Assembly (NCBI RefSeq): GCF_039530225.1
Contig: NZ_BAAAOH010000001.1
Span: 1,550,001-1,614,000 of the forward strand
Direction of reading: 5' to 3'
Length of the DNA stretch: 64,000 bases
Source: Microbacterium pumilum
Lineage (GTDB): Bacteria; Actinomycetota; Actinomycetes; Actinomycetales; Microbacteriaceae
The notes beneath the pieces are model-generated. The model made no database searches and was not told the DNA's origin. It worked only from the letters and a program-made list of their open reading frames with translations. The position numbers were made by a program, and so were the translations under genes. This document shows positions 24,899 to 33,817 of the stretch, piece after piece. How positions within the stretch are numbered: the first letter of the stretch is position 1; each line of letters begins with the position of its first letter.

Positions 24899-25264
24899 AT
24901 GCGGATCGGCAAAGACCTCGTCGCTGCGGCGGCGACGCCCATGGTGCTCGGCATCCTCGCGGAGGGCGAGTCCTACGGTTATGCGATCCTGCAGCGGGTC
25001 AGCGAACTCTCGGACGGCGAGCTGGAGTGGAGCGATGGCATGCTCTACCCGCTGCTGCACCGACTCGAGCGGCTCGGCCACGTGGAGTCGGCGTGGGGCG
25101 CATCACCGTCGGGACGGCCGCGCAAGCACTATCGGCTGAGCACGGCCGGCATGACGGTGTTCCGCGAGCAGCGTCGGCAGTGGGATGTCGTCAGCCGCGC
25201 ACTCCAGAAGGTGTGGTCGGACCGACCAGGCTCTGGCGCGCCATTCGCTCTGGGGGTGGTCTGA
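24899..25264 (+). CDS. PadR-family transcriptional regulator
   Basis: 121 residues from ATG 24899 behind AGGAG. It shows the PadR winged-helix pattern: helix ATPMVLGILAEGESYGYAIL, recognition region DGMLYPLLHRLERLGHVES, wing GRPRKHYRLSTAG, and a short dimerising helix. A perfect palindrome lies in its promoter. It is followed 1 bp later by a membrane protein with a permease-prefix domain. PadR plus such a protein is a common actinobacterial pair in which PadR represses its own operon. Confidence 0.92.
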   Translation: MRIGKDLVAAAATPMVLGILAEGESYGYAILQRVSELSDGELEWSDGMLYPLLHRLERLGHVESAWGASPSGRPRKHYRLSTAGMTVFREQRRQWDVVSRALQKVWSDRPGSGAPFALGVV

Positions 25265-25265
25265 C

Positions 25266-26609
25266 GTGGACGGTCCGGTGGAGGAGCAGATCGCAGCGTG
25301 GCGAGAGTTCGTCACCGCCCGCGCGGTGATGGCCGGTGACGCCGTGGAGCTCGAGGCCCACCTGCGCGACCAGATCGACGGCCTCGAGGCATCCGGTCTC
25401 TCCGGCGACGAGGCTTTCCTCGTCGCCGTCAAGCGGATGGGCCGGCTCGACGAACTGTCGCGCGAGTTCGCCCGCGAGCACTCCGATCGGCTCTGGAAGC
25501 AGCTCGTTGTGGGTGGAGCGACCGCGACGGAGCGTCCCTCGACCGGACTCGCCCTCGCCGTGGCGCTGGCCGTCGGTGCCGGGCTCGCAGCGCAGCTGCC
25601 GAGAGTCTTCGGCCTGACCTACAGCACCGCGCCGGAGGTCTTCGTGAGCAACCTGCCGGTGCTGGTGCTGCCGTTCCTGGCGGCGTTCCTGATGGTGCGG
25701 CGCTCGGCGCGGATCGGCACGATCCTCGCCGTCGCGGTGCCGTTCGTCGCGGCCGCCCTCATCCTCAACCTCTACCCGTTCGCGACGGATGGCGCCACGT
25801 TCGTGCTGGCGTCGGTCCACGCGGCTGTGGCCCTGTGGATCGTGGTCGGAATCGCGTACGTCAACGGAGATTGGCGGTCCGACCGAGCCCGGATGGATTT
25901 CATCCGATTCACGGGGGAATGGTTCGTGTACTTCGTGCTTCTCGGCCTCGGCGGTGGAGTGCTCATCGCCCTCACGGTCGGGCTCTTCAGCGCGATCGGC
26001 ATGGATGTCACGCGCTTCGTCGAGGAATGGATGCTGCCGTGCGGCATCGGCGGCGCCGTCGTGATCGCGGGCTGGCTCGTGGAGGCGAAACAGAGCGTCA
26101 TAGAGAACATCGCGCCGGTGCTCACGAAGGTCTTCACTCCGCTGTTCACCATCCTGCTCCTCGCGCTCGCGGTGGCCGGGCTGATCCAGGGAAACCTCGT
26201 CGACTCGGACCGCGACCTGCTCATCCTGTTCGACGTGACGCTCATCGTCGTGCTCGCGCTGCTGCTCTACTCGCTGTCTGCCCGCGAGCCCGCCGCGGCA
26301 CCTGGTTGGTTCGATCGGCTCCAACTGGTGATGGTGGTCGCCGCCCTCGTCATCGACGTGCTGCTGCTCATCGCGATGATCGGTCGTATCGGAACATACG
26401 GCGCGAGCCCCAACAAGCTCGCCTCGCTCGGGCTCAACCTCATCCTGCTGGTGAACCTCGCCGGCGCGGCGTGGCTCCAATTCGGGTTCGTGCGCGGCCG
26501 GGTCGCCTACGGCCGCCTTGAGCGGTGGCAGACCTCCTACGTCCCGGTGTACCTGGTGTGGGCTGTGGTCGTGGTCGTCGTGTTCCCCCCGCTGTTCGGC
26601 TTCGTGTAG
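25266..26609 (+). CDS. Permease-prefix-domain membrane protein
   Basis: 447 residues from GTG 25266, the first in-frame start after the padR stop. The N-terminal 90 residues form a soluble helical permease prefix domain (EEQIAAWREFVTARAV..., LEAHLRDQIDGLEASGLSGDEAFLVAVKRMG). About ten hydrophobic helices follow, with a short soluble loop near the AKQSVIENIAP segment. There is no ATPase motif. It belongs to the class of membrane proteins paired with PadR regulators; transport or membrane-stress roles are proposed in general, but no substrate can be inferred. Confidence 0.8.
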   Translation: MDGPVEEQIAAWREFVTARAVMAGDAVELEAHLRDQIDGLEASGLSGDEAFLVAVKRMGRLDELSREFAREHSDRLWKQLVVGGATATERPSTGLALAVALAVGAGLAAQLPRVFGLTYSTAPEVFVSNLPVLVLPFLAAFLMVRRSARIGTILAVAVPFVAAALILNLYPFATDGATFVLASVHAAVALWIVVGIAYVNGDWRSDRARMDFIRFTGEWFVYFVLLGLGGGVLIALTVGLFSAIGMDVTRFVEEWMLPCGIGGAVVIAGWLVEAKQSVIENIAPVLTKVFTPLFTILLLALAVAGLIQGNLVDSDRDLLILFDVTLIVVLALLLYSLSAREPAAAPGWFDRLQLVMVVAALVIDVLLLIAMIGRIGTYGASPNKLASLGLNLILLVNLAGAAWLQFGFVRGRVAYGRLERWQTSYVPVYLVWAVVVVVVFPPLFGFV

Positions 26610-26684
26610 CCGGCAGGCGCACTCGCGAGGGCGCCGGATGCCGCCGCAAGGGGCAGACTGGAAGGTGATCATCCGAGGAGAGAA

Positions 26685-27953
26685 GTGGACACCACCATCC
26701 CGGCGGCCTCGCCGCTCGTCGACATCCGTGCCGGCTTCCCGCTGCTCAGTGCGCATCCCGAGCGGGTGTACCTCGACTCGGCGGCCACGTCGCAGCGGCC
26801 CCAAGCCGTCATCGATGCCGAGACAGCCTTCATCCGCGACTCCTACGCCGCCGTGCACCGCGGATCGAGCATCGCGACCGGCGACGCGACGACCGCGTTC
26901 GAGGCTGCACGCGAGACCGTCGCGACATTCGTGGGCGCCGCACCCGCCGAGATCGTGTGGACCGAGAACGCCACAGACGCGCTCAACGTCGTCGCCCTCG
27001 GCATGTCGGACGCCTCGCTGGGGCTGGGTGGCGACCGGTTCGCCCTGGAGGCCGGCGACGAGATCCTGATCACCGAGGCGGAGCACCACGCCAACCTCAT
27101 CCCGTGGCAGCGTCTTGTCGCGCGTACGGGTGCGACGCTGCGATGGGTTCCCGTCGACGAGCACGGCGAATGGTCGATCGACGACCTCGCCGCCGCAGTG
27201 GGTTCGCGCACCCGCGTCGTCGCCTTCGCCCACGTGTCGAACGTCACGGGCAGCATCGCTCCGGTCGCGGATGTCGCCGCGATCGCTCGCAGGGCGGGCG
27301 CGCTGACCGTGCTCGACGCCTGCCAGTCGGTGCCGCACCAGTCCATCGACTTCCACGCGCTCGGCGTCGATTTCGCGGCGTTCTCGTCGCACAAGATGCT
27401 GGGGCCGACCGGCATCGGCGCGCTGTGGGGACGCACCGAACTGCTGGATGAACTGCCGCCTGCGCGCACCGGCGGGTCGACCATCACGACGGTCACGATG
27501 GAGAAGACCGAGTTCCTGCCCGCGCCCCAGCGATTCGAGGCTGGGACGCAGCCCGTGAGCCAGGCGGTCGGCTTCGCGGCGGCAGCGGACTTCCTGACCG
27601 AGCTCGGCCACGATGCGATCCTCGAGCACGAAGAGCGGATGACGGAGCTGCTGGTCGACGCGGTCGTCTCGACACCCGGCGTCACGCTCGTCGGCCCGCG
27701 GCCAGGCAGGCGCAGGGCGTCGCTCGCGAGCTTCATCGTCGACGGCGTGCACGCGCATGACGTCGGGCAGTTCCTCGACGATCGCGGCATCACGGTGCGC
27801 ACCGGGCATCACTGCGCTCAGCCGTTGCACCGTCGACTCGGAGTGGCGGCCACCGCACGCGCCAGCGCCTACGTGTACACGACCGCGGACGACGTCGAGC
27901 AGCTGCGGCTCGCCCTCGCCGAGGTCCGCGCCTTCTTCGGAGCGGACCGATGA
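26685..27953 (+). CDS. sufS: SufS-type cysteine desulfurase
   Basis: 422 residues from GTG 26685 behind GAGGAG. A class V aminotransferase-fold enzyme with PLP lysine K237 (SSHKMLGPTG) and catalytic cysteine C377 in RTGHHCAQPLHRRLG, as in SufS. HHANLIPW and the SSHK region are typical. It takes sulfur from cysteine and passes it as a persulfide to the scaffold. It overlaps the next gene, a SufU-like protein, by ATGA, giving a two-gene sulfur-transfer unit. No sufBCD genes are present here, so this may be an extra pair or the main sufSU split from the operon. Confidence 0.93.
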   Translation: MDTTIPAASPLVDIRAGFPLLSAHPERVYLDSAATSQRPQAVIDAETAFIRDSYAAVHRGSSIATGDATTAFEAARETVATFVGAAPAEIVWTENATDALNVVALGMSDASLGLGGDRFALEAGDEILITEAEHHANLIPWQRLVARTGATLRWVPVDEHGEWSIDDLAAAVGSRTRVVAFAHVSNVTGSIAPVADVAAIARRAGALTVLDACQSVPHQSIDFHALGVDFAAFSSHKMLGPTGIGALWGRTELLDELPPARTGGSTITTVTMEKTEFLPAPQRFEAGTQPVSQAVGFAAAADFLTELGHDAILEHEERMTELLVDAVVSTPGVTLVGPRPGRRRASLASFIVDGVHAHDVGQFLDDRGITVRTGHHCAQPLHRRLGVAATARASAYVYTTADDVEQLRLALAEVRAFFGADR

Positions 27954-28411
27954 GCGATCTCGAGAACCTCTATCGCGAAGTGCTCCTCGACCACTCGCGA
28001 CGCCCGGAAGGGCGAGGCGACATCAGCGGCTTCGCCGTCACCCACCATGAGCTCAACCCCTCGTGCGGAGACGAGATCACACTCGGGATGTCGCTCGCCG
28101 CCGACGGCACGATCGACGCGATCGGGTGGGAGGGGCAGGGATGCAGCATCTCCACCGCGTCGGCGTCGATCATGACCGGGCTTCTGGAGGGCGAGCACAC
28201 CGAGACCGCGCGCGAGATGATCGGCGAGTTCCGGGCCATGCTCCGTTCGCCGGGCGCCGAGCCGCCGGAGCGTCTCGGCGACGCCGCGGCGTTCCAGGGC
28301 GTCGCGCGCTACGTCATGCGCGTCAAGTGCGCGATGCTCGCGTGGGTCGCCGCCGAGGCGTGCCTGCTGCAGCTCGGTGCGGCGGACGAACCGCAGTCGA
28401 GCCAGGCCTAG
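27950..28411 (+). CDS. sufU: SufU-type sulfur-transfer protein
   Basis: 153 residues with the SufU zinc ligands C39, D41, C65 and C127 (NPSCGDE, GQGCSIS, RVKCAML), matching Bacillus SufU C41/D43/C66/C128. SufU accepts persulfide from SufS by zinc-ligand exchange. Translation is coupled to sufS by an ATGA overlap. The gene ends 4 bp before the convergent dps gene. Confidence 0.93.
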   Translation: MSDLENLYREVLLDHSRRPEGRGDISGFAVTHHELNPSCGDEITLGMSLAADGTIDAIGWEGQGCSISTASASIMTGLLEGEHTETAREMIGEFRAMLRSPGAEPPERLGDAAAFQGVARYVMRVKCAMLAWVAAEACLLQLGAADEPQSSQA

Positions 28412-28415
28412 CGCG

Positions 28416-28976
28416 TCAGCGTTTGGCGGCCGGCTTGCGGTTCTCGGCCGAGACCATCCAGGCGAACTGCTCGAGACGCTCCAGGATCGCGTGCAGGATG
28501 TCGGCGCTCGTCGGGTCTTCGTCATCCACCTCGTCGTGAACGTCGCGGCACGTGCCGATGACCGCCTCGAGACGCTCGGTGGTGAGGTCGATGACCTCGG
28601 CGGTGTCGATCTCGCCCTGCGGGAATTCGGGCAGGGTCGTCGTCTCGGCGACCGTGTCGCTGCGCCCGTCGGGCAGCGCGTGCAGCGCCCGCATCCGCTC
28701 GGCGATCGTGTCGCTGAACTCGCGCGCGGCATCGATGATCTCGTCGAGCTGCCGGTGCGTGTCGCGGAAGTTCTTGCCGACGACGTTCCAGTGCGCCTGC
28801 TTGCCCTGCGATCCGAGTTCGATGAGGTCGACGAGCACGTTCTGGAGCTTCTCACTCAGTTGCTGCGAGGCGGTGAAGCCGCTCTCGGAGTTCTGCTCCT
28901 TGGTGAGCTCGGCACCGCTTCGGGCAGGGCGTCGCTTGTTGCGGGCAGGGGTCTGGGTCTTCGTGGCAGTCGCCAT
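28416..28976 (-). CDS. dps: Dps-family ferritin-like DNA-protection protein
   Basis: 186 residues from ATG 28976 behind GAGGAG. The Dps ferroxidase ligands H62, H74, D89 and E93 have the exact spacing of Listeria Dps (12, 15 and 4 residues). A 30-residue basic N-terminal tail (ATKTQTPARNKRRPARS) is rich in Lys/Arg and could bind DNA, as in mycobacterial and Deinococcus Dps; a short AKR tail ends the protein. It stores iron and protects DNA from peroxide. It is transcribed alone, convergent with sufU. Confidence 0.92.
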   Translation of the reverse strand: MATATKTQTPARNKRRPARSGAELTKEQNSESGFTASQQLSEKLQNVLVDLIELGSQGKQAHWNVVGKNFRDTHRQLDEIIDAAREFSDTIAERMRALHALPDGRSDTVAETTTLPEFPQGEIDTAEVIDLTTERLEAVIGTCRDVHDEVDDEDPTSADILHAILERLEQFAWMVSAENRKPAAKR

Positions 28977-29058
28977 CGTCGGGTCTCCTCTGATCGGCTT
29001 CGAGCGTAGGACGTGTCCTCTCCGGTGATCAGGGGATTGCCGCTGCTGTGCCCGCGTG

Positions 29059-30915
29059 CTATTCGGAAGCCTCGAGCGCGCGAATGAGCGACTGCGCGTC
29101 GTAGGGGCCGACGTGGCGGCGACCGTTGATGTAGAACGTCGGCACGGCCGTGATGTCCATGGCCTCGGCATCGAGCATGTCGTCGCGGACGCGACCGGTC
29201 ACGTCGGGCGAGCGCAGGTCCTCCTCGAAGCGCGGCATGTCGAGCCCGAGCTCGGACGCACGACGCATGATGTCGGACGGCAGCTGCCGCTCCTGATCGG
29301 CGAAGAGGCTCTTGCCGAACGCGGCGAAGGCGTTCTGACGCCCGGCGGCCTCGGCGGCTTCGGCTGCGGCGAGAGCATTCGGGTGGTAGCTCGTGAGCGG
29401 CGCGTGGCGCCAGACGTAGCGCAGCCGGTCGCCCAGCTGCTCTCGGACCTCGTCGATCGAGCCTGACGCCCGCGAGCAGAACGAGCACTGGAAGTCGCCG
29501 TACTCCACGATGGTGAGCGGCGCATCGACCGGGCCCGAGATGTGGTCCCGTTTCGCATCGACCGGACGCACCAGCAGTTTGAGGCTCTCGTCCGGCGGGC
29601 GAACCGCATCCGAGATTCGGAAGATCACGGTCGCCAGCACGAACGCGATGACGGATGCCGACAGCACACCCACCCGCGCGTCGTTGCGCATCGACGGCTC
29701 GACGGCCAGTTCGACGATGAAGAGCGAGATCGTGAACCCGATGCCGCACAGCGCGGCCCCGCCTGCGACGCGATCGAGCGAGAGCCCGGCGCCGAACGTG
29801 CCGATCCGCGTGAGCTTCATGAAGGCCGCCGCGCCGAACACGCCGATGAACTTGCCGACCACGAGCGCCGCGACGATGCCCCAGGTCAGCGGCGAGACCA
29901 TCGCCCGTGCCAGGATCTCGGGACTCAGCTCGACCCCGGCGTTGGCGAGGGCGAAGAGAGGCAGGATGACGAAGGCGACGTAGGGCGCGTACGCGGCCTG
30001 CAGCCGCTCGTTGATCGAGATCGATTCGCGCAGGCTGTTCGCCGCGGCTCGCGCGTACTGGGTGTTGGGGGACTGCTGGAAGGTGCGGGCGAGCTCCAGC
30101 GCCTGTTCGACCGCGCGGCGGTCGGGCCGGTACACCGGTATCAGCAGCGCGACGGCGACCCCGGCGAGCGTGGGGTGCACGCCCGAGGCGAAGAACGCGA
30201 GCCACACGATGATCGCCAGGGTCACGTAGATCGGCCCGCGACCGCTCCGGAGGTACCGCGTGAAGTAGATGCCCGCGAGGCCCACCGCCGCGACGATGAG
30301 CGGCAGCGGGTTGAAGTCCTCGGTGTAGACGACGGCGATGATGCTCAGCGCGCCGATGTCGTCGACGACCGCCAGGGCGAGGAGGAACACCCGCAGCCGC
30401 CCGGGCGCCTTGGGGCCGACGAGGGCGAGTGCGCCGACGAGGAACGCGGTGTCGGTGGAGATGACGACGCCCCACGCCCCTGCCGCGCCCGAGTCGAGAT
30501 TGAACGCGACGAAGACGAGGGCCGGGATCACAAGCCCCGCGATCGCCGCGAACACCGGCACGACGGCTCGCGACCAGCTCGTCAGCTCGCCGATGGCGAA
30601 CTCGCGACGCACCTCGAGCCCTACGGTGAAGAAGAAGATCGCCATCAGCGCCTCATTCACGAGGGCGTGGAGCGTGAACTCGAGCTGGAAGTCCTCGATC
30701 CCGATGACGAGGTGCGTCTCCCAGAAGCCGTGGTAGGACGCACTCGAGACGTTGACCCAGACGATCGCTGCGATCGTCGCGAGCACGAGTGCGAGTGCGG
30801 CCATCCGCGCGGTGCCCACATTGCGGATGCGGTCGGCGATCGATCGGCGTGGGCGCTCCGCCGGCCGCTCCGGGTCCGGCGAGCGCTCGATGAGCGTGAG
30901 GGTGAGGTGCGTCAT
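29059..30915 (-). CDS. nhaA: NhaA Na+/H+ antiporter fused to a DsbA/thioredoxin-like domain
   Basis: 618 residues. Residues about 35-435 are NhaA, with the key pair D185/D186 in LAVVDDIGALS and FFFTVGLEVRREF near the N-terminus. Residues about 450-618 form a DsbA-like thioredoxin domain with active site C477-S-F-C480 and a cis-proline loop TAVPTF. The fusion is known in actinobacteria, but the role of the redox domain is unclear; it could couple antiport to redox state or act on the membrane face. It starts at ATG 30915 behind GAGGAGACGG and is divergent from the SLC13 transporter. Confidence 0.93.
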   Translation of the reverse strand: MTHLTLTLIERSPDPERPAERPRRSIADRIRNVGTARMAALALVLATIAAIVWVNVSSASYHGFWETHLVIGIEDFQLEFTLHALVNEALMAIFFFTVGLEVRREFAIGELTSWSRAVVPVFAAIAGLVIPALVFVAFNLDSGAAGAWGVVISTDTAFLVGALALVGPKAPGRLRVFLLALAVVDDIGALSIIAVVYTEDFNPLPLIVAAVGLAGIYFTRYLRSGRGPIYVTLAIIVWLAFFASGVHPTLAGVAVALLIPVYRPDRRAVEQALELARTFQQSPNTQYARAAANSLRESISINERLQAAYAPYVAFVILPLFALANAGVELSPEILARAMVSPLTWGIVAALVVGKFIGVFGAAAFMKLTRIGTFGAGLSLDRVAGGAALCGIGFTISLFIVELAVEPSMRNDARVGVLSASVIAFVLATVIFRISDAVRPPDESLKLLVRPVDAKRDHISGPVDAPLTIVEYGDFQCSFCSRASGSIDEVREQLGDRLRYVWRHAPLTSYHPNALAAAEAAEAAGRQNAFAAFGKSLFADQERQLPSDIMRRASELGLDMPRFEEDLRSPDVTGRVRDDMLDAEAMDITAVPTFYINGRRHVGPYDAQSLIRALEASE

Positions 30916-31008
30916 CCGTCTCCTCGGGTGTCAGGGGCGGGGTCCCGACTCCTTCGTCAGTCTCAGTATGGAGCGCGCACCGGGGGCGTGGGCGCTGAGG
31001 GGCGAGAC

Positions 31009-31014
31009 TACGCT
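31009..31014 (+). promoter_or_regulatory. Leaderless-type -10 element for the SLC13 gene
   Basis: TACGCT ends 7 nt before GTG 31022, fitting a -10 whose transcript begins at the start codon. It favours GTG 31022 over the in-frame ATG at 30969. Confidence 0.45.
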
Positions 31015-31021
31015 GAGCCGC

Positions 31022-32584
31022 GTGGATCCCGTGGTCGCGACGCTCGTCATCCTGGGGCTCGCGATCGTCGCGTTCGCGAGCAATCGCCTGCCGCTCGGAG
31101 TCGTCTCGATCGGCGTCTCGCTCGCGCTCTTCTTCACCGGTGTGCTCAGCCTCGCGCAGGCGCTCGCGGGCTTCGGCGATCCCACCGTCCTGTTCATCGC
31201 ATCCCTCTTCGTGGTGAGCGAATCCCTCGATGCCACGGGGGTCACCGCGTGGGCCGGGCAGAAGGTCATCGCGCGCGCCGGCACGAAGCGTCTGTCGCTG
31301 CTGATCGTCATCTGCGTGCTCGTGGCCGCCACCACGGCGCTCATCAGCATCAACGGCGCGGTCGCCGCGCTGCTGCCTCTCGTCGTCGTGGTCGCGGCGC
31401 GCGCCGGGATCAAGACCTCGCAGCTGCTCATGCCGCTGGCGTTCGCCGCATCCGCCGGATCGCTGCTGCTGCTCACCGGAACGCCGGTCAACATCATCGT
31501 GTCGGAGTTCGCGGCCGAGAACGGCGGACGCGCCTTCGGCTACCTCGAGTTCGCACTCGTCGGCGTGCCGCTGGTGATCGTCACGGTCGCCTTCATCGCG
31601 CTCTTCGGACGCCGACTGCTCCCCGAGCGCAACGGCGGGCAGATGCCGCTCGACCTCGTGCGACACGCGCGGCTGCTGCGGCAGCAGTACTCCCTCACCC
31701 TCGACACCGGGGTGATCATGAGCCCGCAGAACGGAGTGACGGAGGTCGTCATCCCACCTCGCTCGCCGCTCATCGGCACGAAGGTCTACTCCGGCATGGC
31801 GACGCCCGATGGCGAACTCGTGATCCTGGCCGCGCGGCGCGGTGATGACGAGCTCAAGGGGCGGGATGTCGTCATCCAAGCGGGCGACGCACTGCTCCTC
31901 CAGGGGTCATGGGATGAGCTGACCCGTCACGCCGAGTCGGCGGGTGTGCTCGTGGTCGACTCCCCGGCGCGGCTCCGCCGATCGGTTCCGCTCGGGCGAG
32001 GAGCGAAGCGCGCCATCATCGTCCTCGCCGCGATGGTCGCACTGCTCGCGACGGGCGTCGTCCCGCCCGCCGTCGCGGGTCTGCTGGCAGCGGTCGCACT
32101 CGTCCTCACCCGAACGGTGTCGCCCGCCCAGGCGTACCGGTCGATCTCGTGGACCACGGTTGTGCTGATCGCCGGAATGATCCCGCTGTCGACCGCCTTC
32201 ATCGAGACCGGCACGGCGGATCTCGTCGCCGGATGGCTGCTGGCGATCATCGGCGATTCGAGCCCGTATGTCGCGCTCGCCGTCCTGTTCGTGCTGACAC
32301 TCGTGCTCGGCCAGGTCATCAGCAACACCGCGACGGTGCTGATCCTCGCCCCCGTCGCGGTGTCACTGGCCATCGCGATGGACGTGTCGGTGCAGCCTTT
32401 CATGATGGGGCTGACCGTCATCGCGGCTGCCGCGTTCCTCACGCCCATCGCGACTCCCGCGAACCTCATGGTGATGGAGCCGGGCGGCTACAGGTTCGGC
32501 GACTACTGGAAGCTCGGACTGCCGCTGTCGGTGATCTTCCTGCTCTTCGCGGTGTTCTACGTGCCGCTGGTCTGGCCGTTCTGA
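31022..32584 (+). CDS. SLC13-family anion permease with TrkA-C domain
   Basis: 520 residues from GTG 31022. Two halves of hydrophobic helices flank a cytoplasmic TrkA-C (RCK-C) domain at about residues 235-305, which includes RSPLIGTKVYSGM and GDALLLQG. The two re-entrant SNT-type motifs of the family are visible as TGTPVNIIVSE and ISNTATVLILAP. Members import sulfate, dicarboxylates or phosphate with Na+; those with TrkA-C domains are often sulfate- or cysteine-linked. There is no adjacent metabolic gene to fix the substrate. Confidence 0.87.
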   Translation: MDPVVATLVILGLAIVAFASNRLPLGVVSIGVSLALFFTGVLSLAQALAGFGDPTVLFIASLFVVSESLDATGVTAWAGQKVIARAGTKRLSLLIVICVLVAATTALISINGAVAALLPLVVVVAARAGIKTSQLLMPLAFAASAGSLLLLTGTPVNIIVSEFAAENGGRAFGYLEFALVGVPLVIVTVAFIALFGRRLLPERNGGQMPLDLVRHARLLRQQYSLTLDTGVIMSPQNGVTEVVIPPRSPLIGTKVYSGMATPDGELVILAARRGDDELKGRDVVIQAGDALLLQGSWDELTRHAESAGVLVVDSPARLRRSVPLGRGAKRAIIVLAAMVALLATGVVPPAVAGLLAAVALVLTRTVSPAQAYRSISWTTVVLIAGMIPLSTAFIETGTADLVAGWLLAIIGDSSPYVALAVLFVLTLVLGQVISNTATVLILAPVAVSLAIAMDVSVQPFMMGLTVIAAAAFLTPIATPANLMVMEPGGYRFGDYWKLGLPLSVIFLLFAVFYVPLVWPF

Positions 32585-32604
32585 GCGACGCCGGTGTCGG
32601 CGCA

Positions 32605-32678
32605 CCGGTCGCTGAGCCTGTCGAAGCGCGCCCGGCGACGCGCATCGGACCCTTCGACGGGCTCAGGGACCGATGCGC
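32605..32678. repeat. REP-like inverted repeat (single-head copy)
   Basis: CCGGTCGCTGAGCCTGTCGAAG pairs with CCTTCGACGGGCTCAGGGACCG across a short GC-rich loop, with GATGCGCG flanks. This is the compact form of the elements at 10875 and 15131, here with one head unit. It lies between convergent genes and could terminate both transcripts. Confidence 0.8.
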
Positions 32679-32699
32679 GCCCGCGTGATGTCCCGTCGG

Positions 32700-33767
32700 T
32701 CAGGCGGCGGACCAGCCGTTGTCACTCGCGAGGACGACGCCGTTCACGTTGACGCCGTCATCGCTCAGCAGGAACGTGATGGATGCCGCGAGGGCCTCGG
32801 CCTCTGCCGCGTCGGGCAGGATCGACATCCCGAACTGGATGCGCTCTGCGCCGAGAGGCGAGCCGAAGGTCGCCTCGATGTTCGTGATGGTGGGGCCGGG
32901 CGCGACCGCATTGACGCGGATGCCGCTCGGGCCGTACATGAAGGCGCTGGACTTCGTGAGTCCGACGACGGCGTGCTTCGATGCCGTGTACGCCGCACCG
33001 GCCGCCGAGCCGCGCAGCGCAGCTTCGGACGCCGTGTTGACGATCGAGCCGCCGCCCTGAGCGAGCATCGCGGGGATGACGGCACGGGTGAGCTTCATCG
33101 TGCCCGTCACGTTGACGCGCATGACGCGCTCCCAGACGGCATCCGAGAGGTCACCGACGGGCGTCATGTCGTCCATGATCCCGGCGATGTTGGCGAGCGC
33201 GTCGATCGTGTCGCCGGCGGCCGCCACGATGCGGGCGACACCGGCATCGTCGGTGATGTCGGCGGTCAGCGAGACAATGTCGGCGCCCGAGTGATCGGCG
33301 ACGAACTCGTCCAAACGGTCCTGGCTGACGTCCACCGCGATCACGCGTCCGCCTTCGCGGGCGACGCGGGATGCCGTCGCCCGGCCGATGCCGGACCCGG
33401 CACCGGTCACGATGACCGTCTTGCCCGTGAAGCGGCCGGCGTTGATCCGCTCGGTCCATTCGCGCAGCTGCACGGTCGGCGTGGCATCCGCTTCGAGGTC
33501 GTCGGCGGCGGCGACCTCGACGATGAGCGTTCCGTCGGGAACTTCGCCCGCTGCCGCACGGCTGACGAGGTCGTCGAGCATCTCCTGGGTGAACGCGCCC
33601 CGGCTCATCTTGACGAGTCGCTTTATGGCGAGGCGCCGGACGGGCTTGAACACGTCGGGCGACTGGCCGCCCTGGGCGAGCATGTCGGTGAGGATCGCGC
33701 TGCCCGTCGGGTCTGCGAGCCAGTCGGCGATCGAGGTGTCGCCCGTAAGCGGCTTGGTGGTTGCCAT
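32700..33767 (-). CDS. SDR oxidoreductase with 110-residue N-terminal extension
   Basis: 355 residues. The SDR core begins near residue 115 with VTGAGSGIGRA and has the catalytic YTASK motif and the PGPTITNIEATF segment. The first 110 residues are not part of classical SDRs: a helical LADPTGSAILTDMLAQGG segment and a MSRGAFTQEMLDDLVSRA segment occur there. Similar extensions are found on some actinobacterial SDRs whose role is unknown. It is divergent from a TetR gene with a palindrome between them, so its inducer is probably its substrate. Confidence 0.88.
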   Translation of the reverse strand: MATTKPLTGDTSIADWLADPTGSAILTDMLAQGGQSPDVFKPVRRLAIKRLVKMSRGAFTQEMLDDLVSRAAAGEVPDGTLIVEVAAADDLEADATPTVQLREWTERINAGRFTGKTVIVTGAGSGIGRATASRVAREGGRVIAVDVSQDRLDEFVADHSGADIVSLTADITDDAGVARIVAAAGDTIDALANIAGIMDDMTPVGDLSDAVWERVMRVNVTGTMKLTRAVIPAMLAQGGGSIVNTASEAALRGSAAGAAYTASKHAVVGLTKSSAFMYGPSGIRVNAVAPGPTITNIEATFGSPLGAERIQFGMSILPDAAEAEALAASITFLLSDDGVNVNGVVLASDNGWSAA

Positions 33768-33783
33768 GTGTGATTCCCTTTCT

Positions 33784-33803
33784 ACCGGACAACTATGTCC
33801 GGT
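33784..33803. promoter_or_regulatory. TetR operator between divergent SDR and TetR genes
   Basis: Perfect inverted repeat ACCGGACA-ACTA-TGTCCGGT in the 50-bp gap. It overlaps the upstream side of the TetR -10 and lies just before the SDR gene, so one bound dimer would block both promoters. Confidence 0.8.
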
Positions 33804-33805
33804 AC

Positions 33806-33811
33806 TAGGCT
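33806..33811 (+). promoter_or_regulatory. Leaderless-type -10 element for the TetR gene
   Basis: TAGGCT ends 6 nt before GTG 33818, placing transcription start at or next to the start codon, immediately beside the operator. Confidence 0.5.
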
Positions 33812-33817
33812 ACACCC

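Noticed and set aside
25191-27830. Minus-strand 879-residue frame
   Set aside because: It lies opposite the permease-prefix, SufS and PadR genes, has a composition of Arg/His/Asp-rich shadow translation, and no motif.
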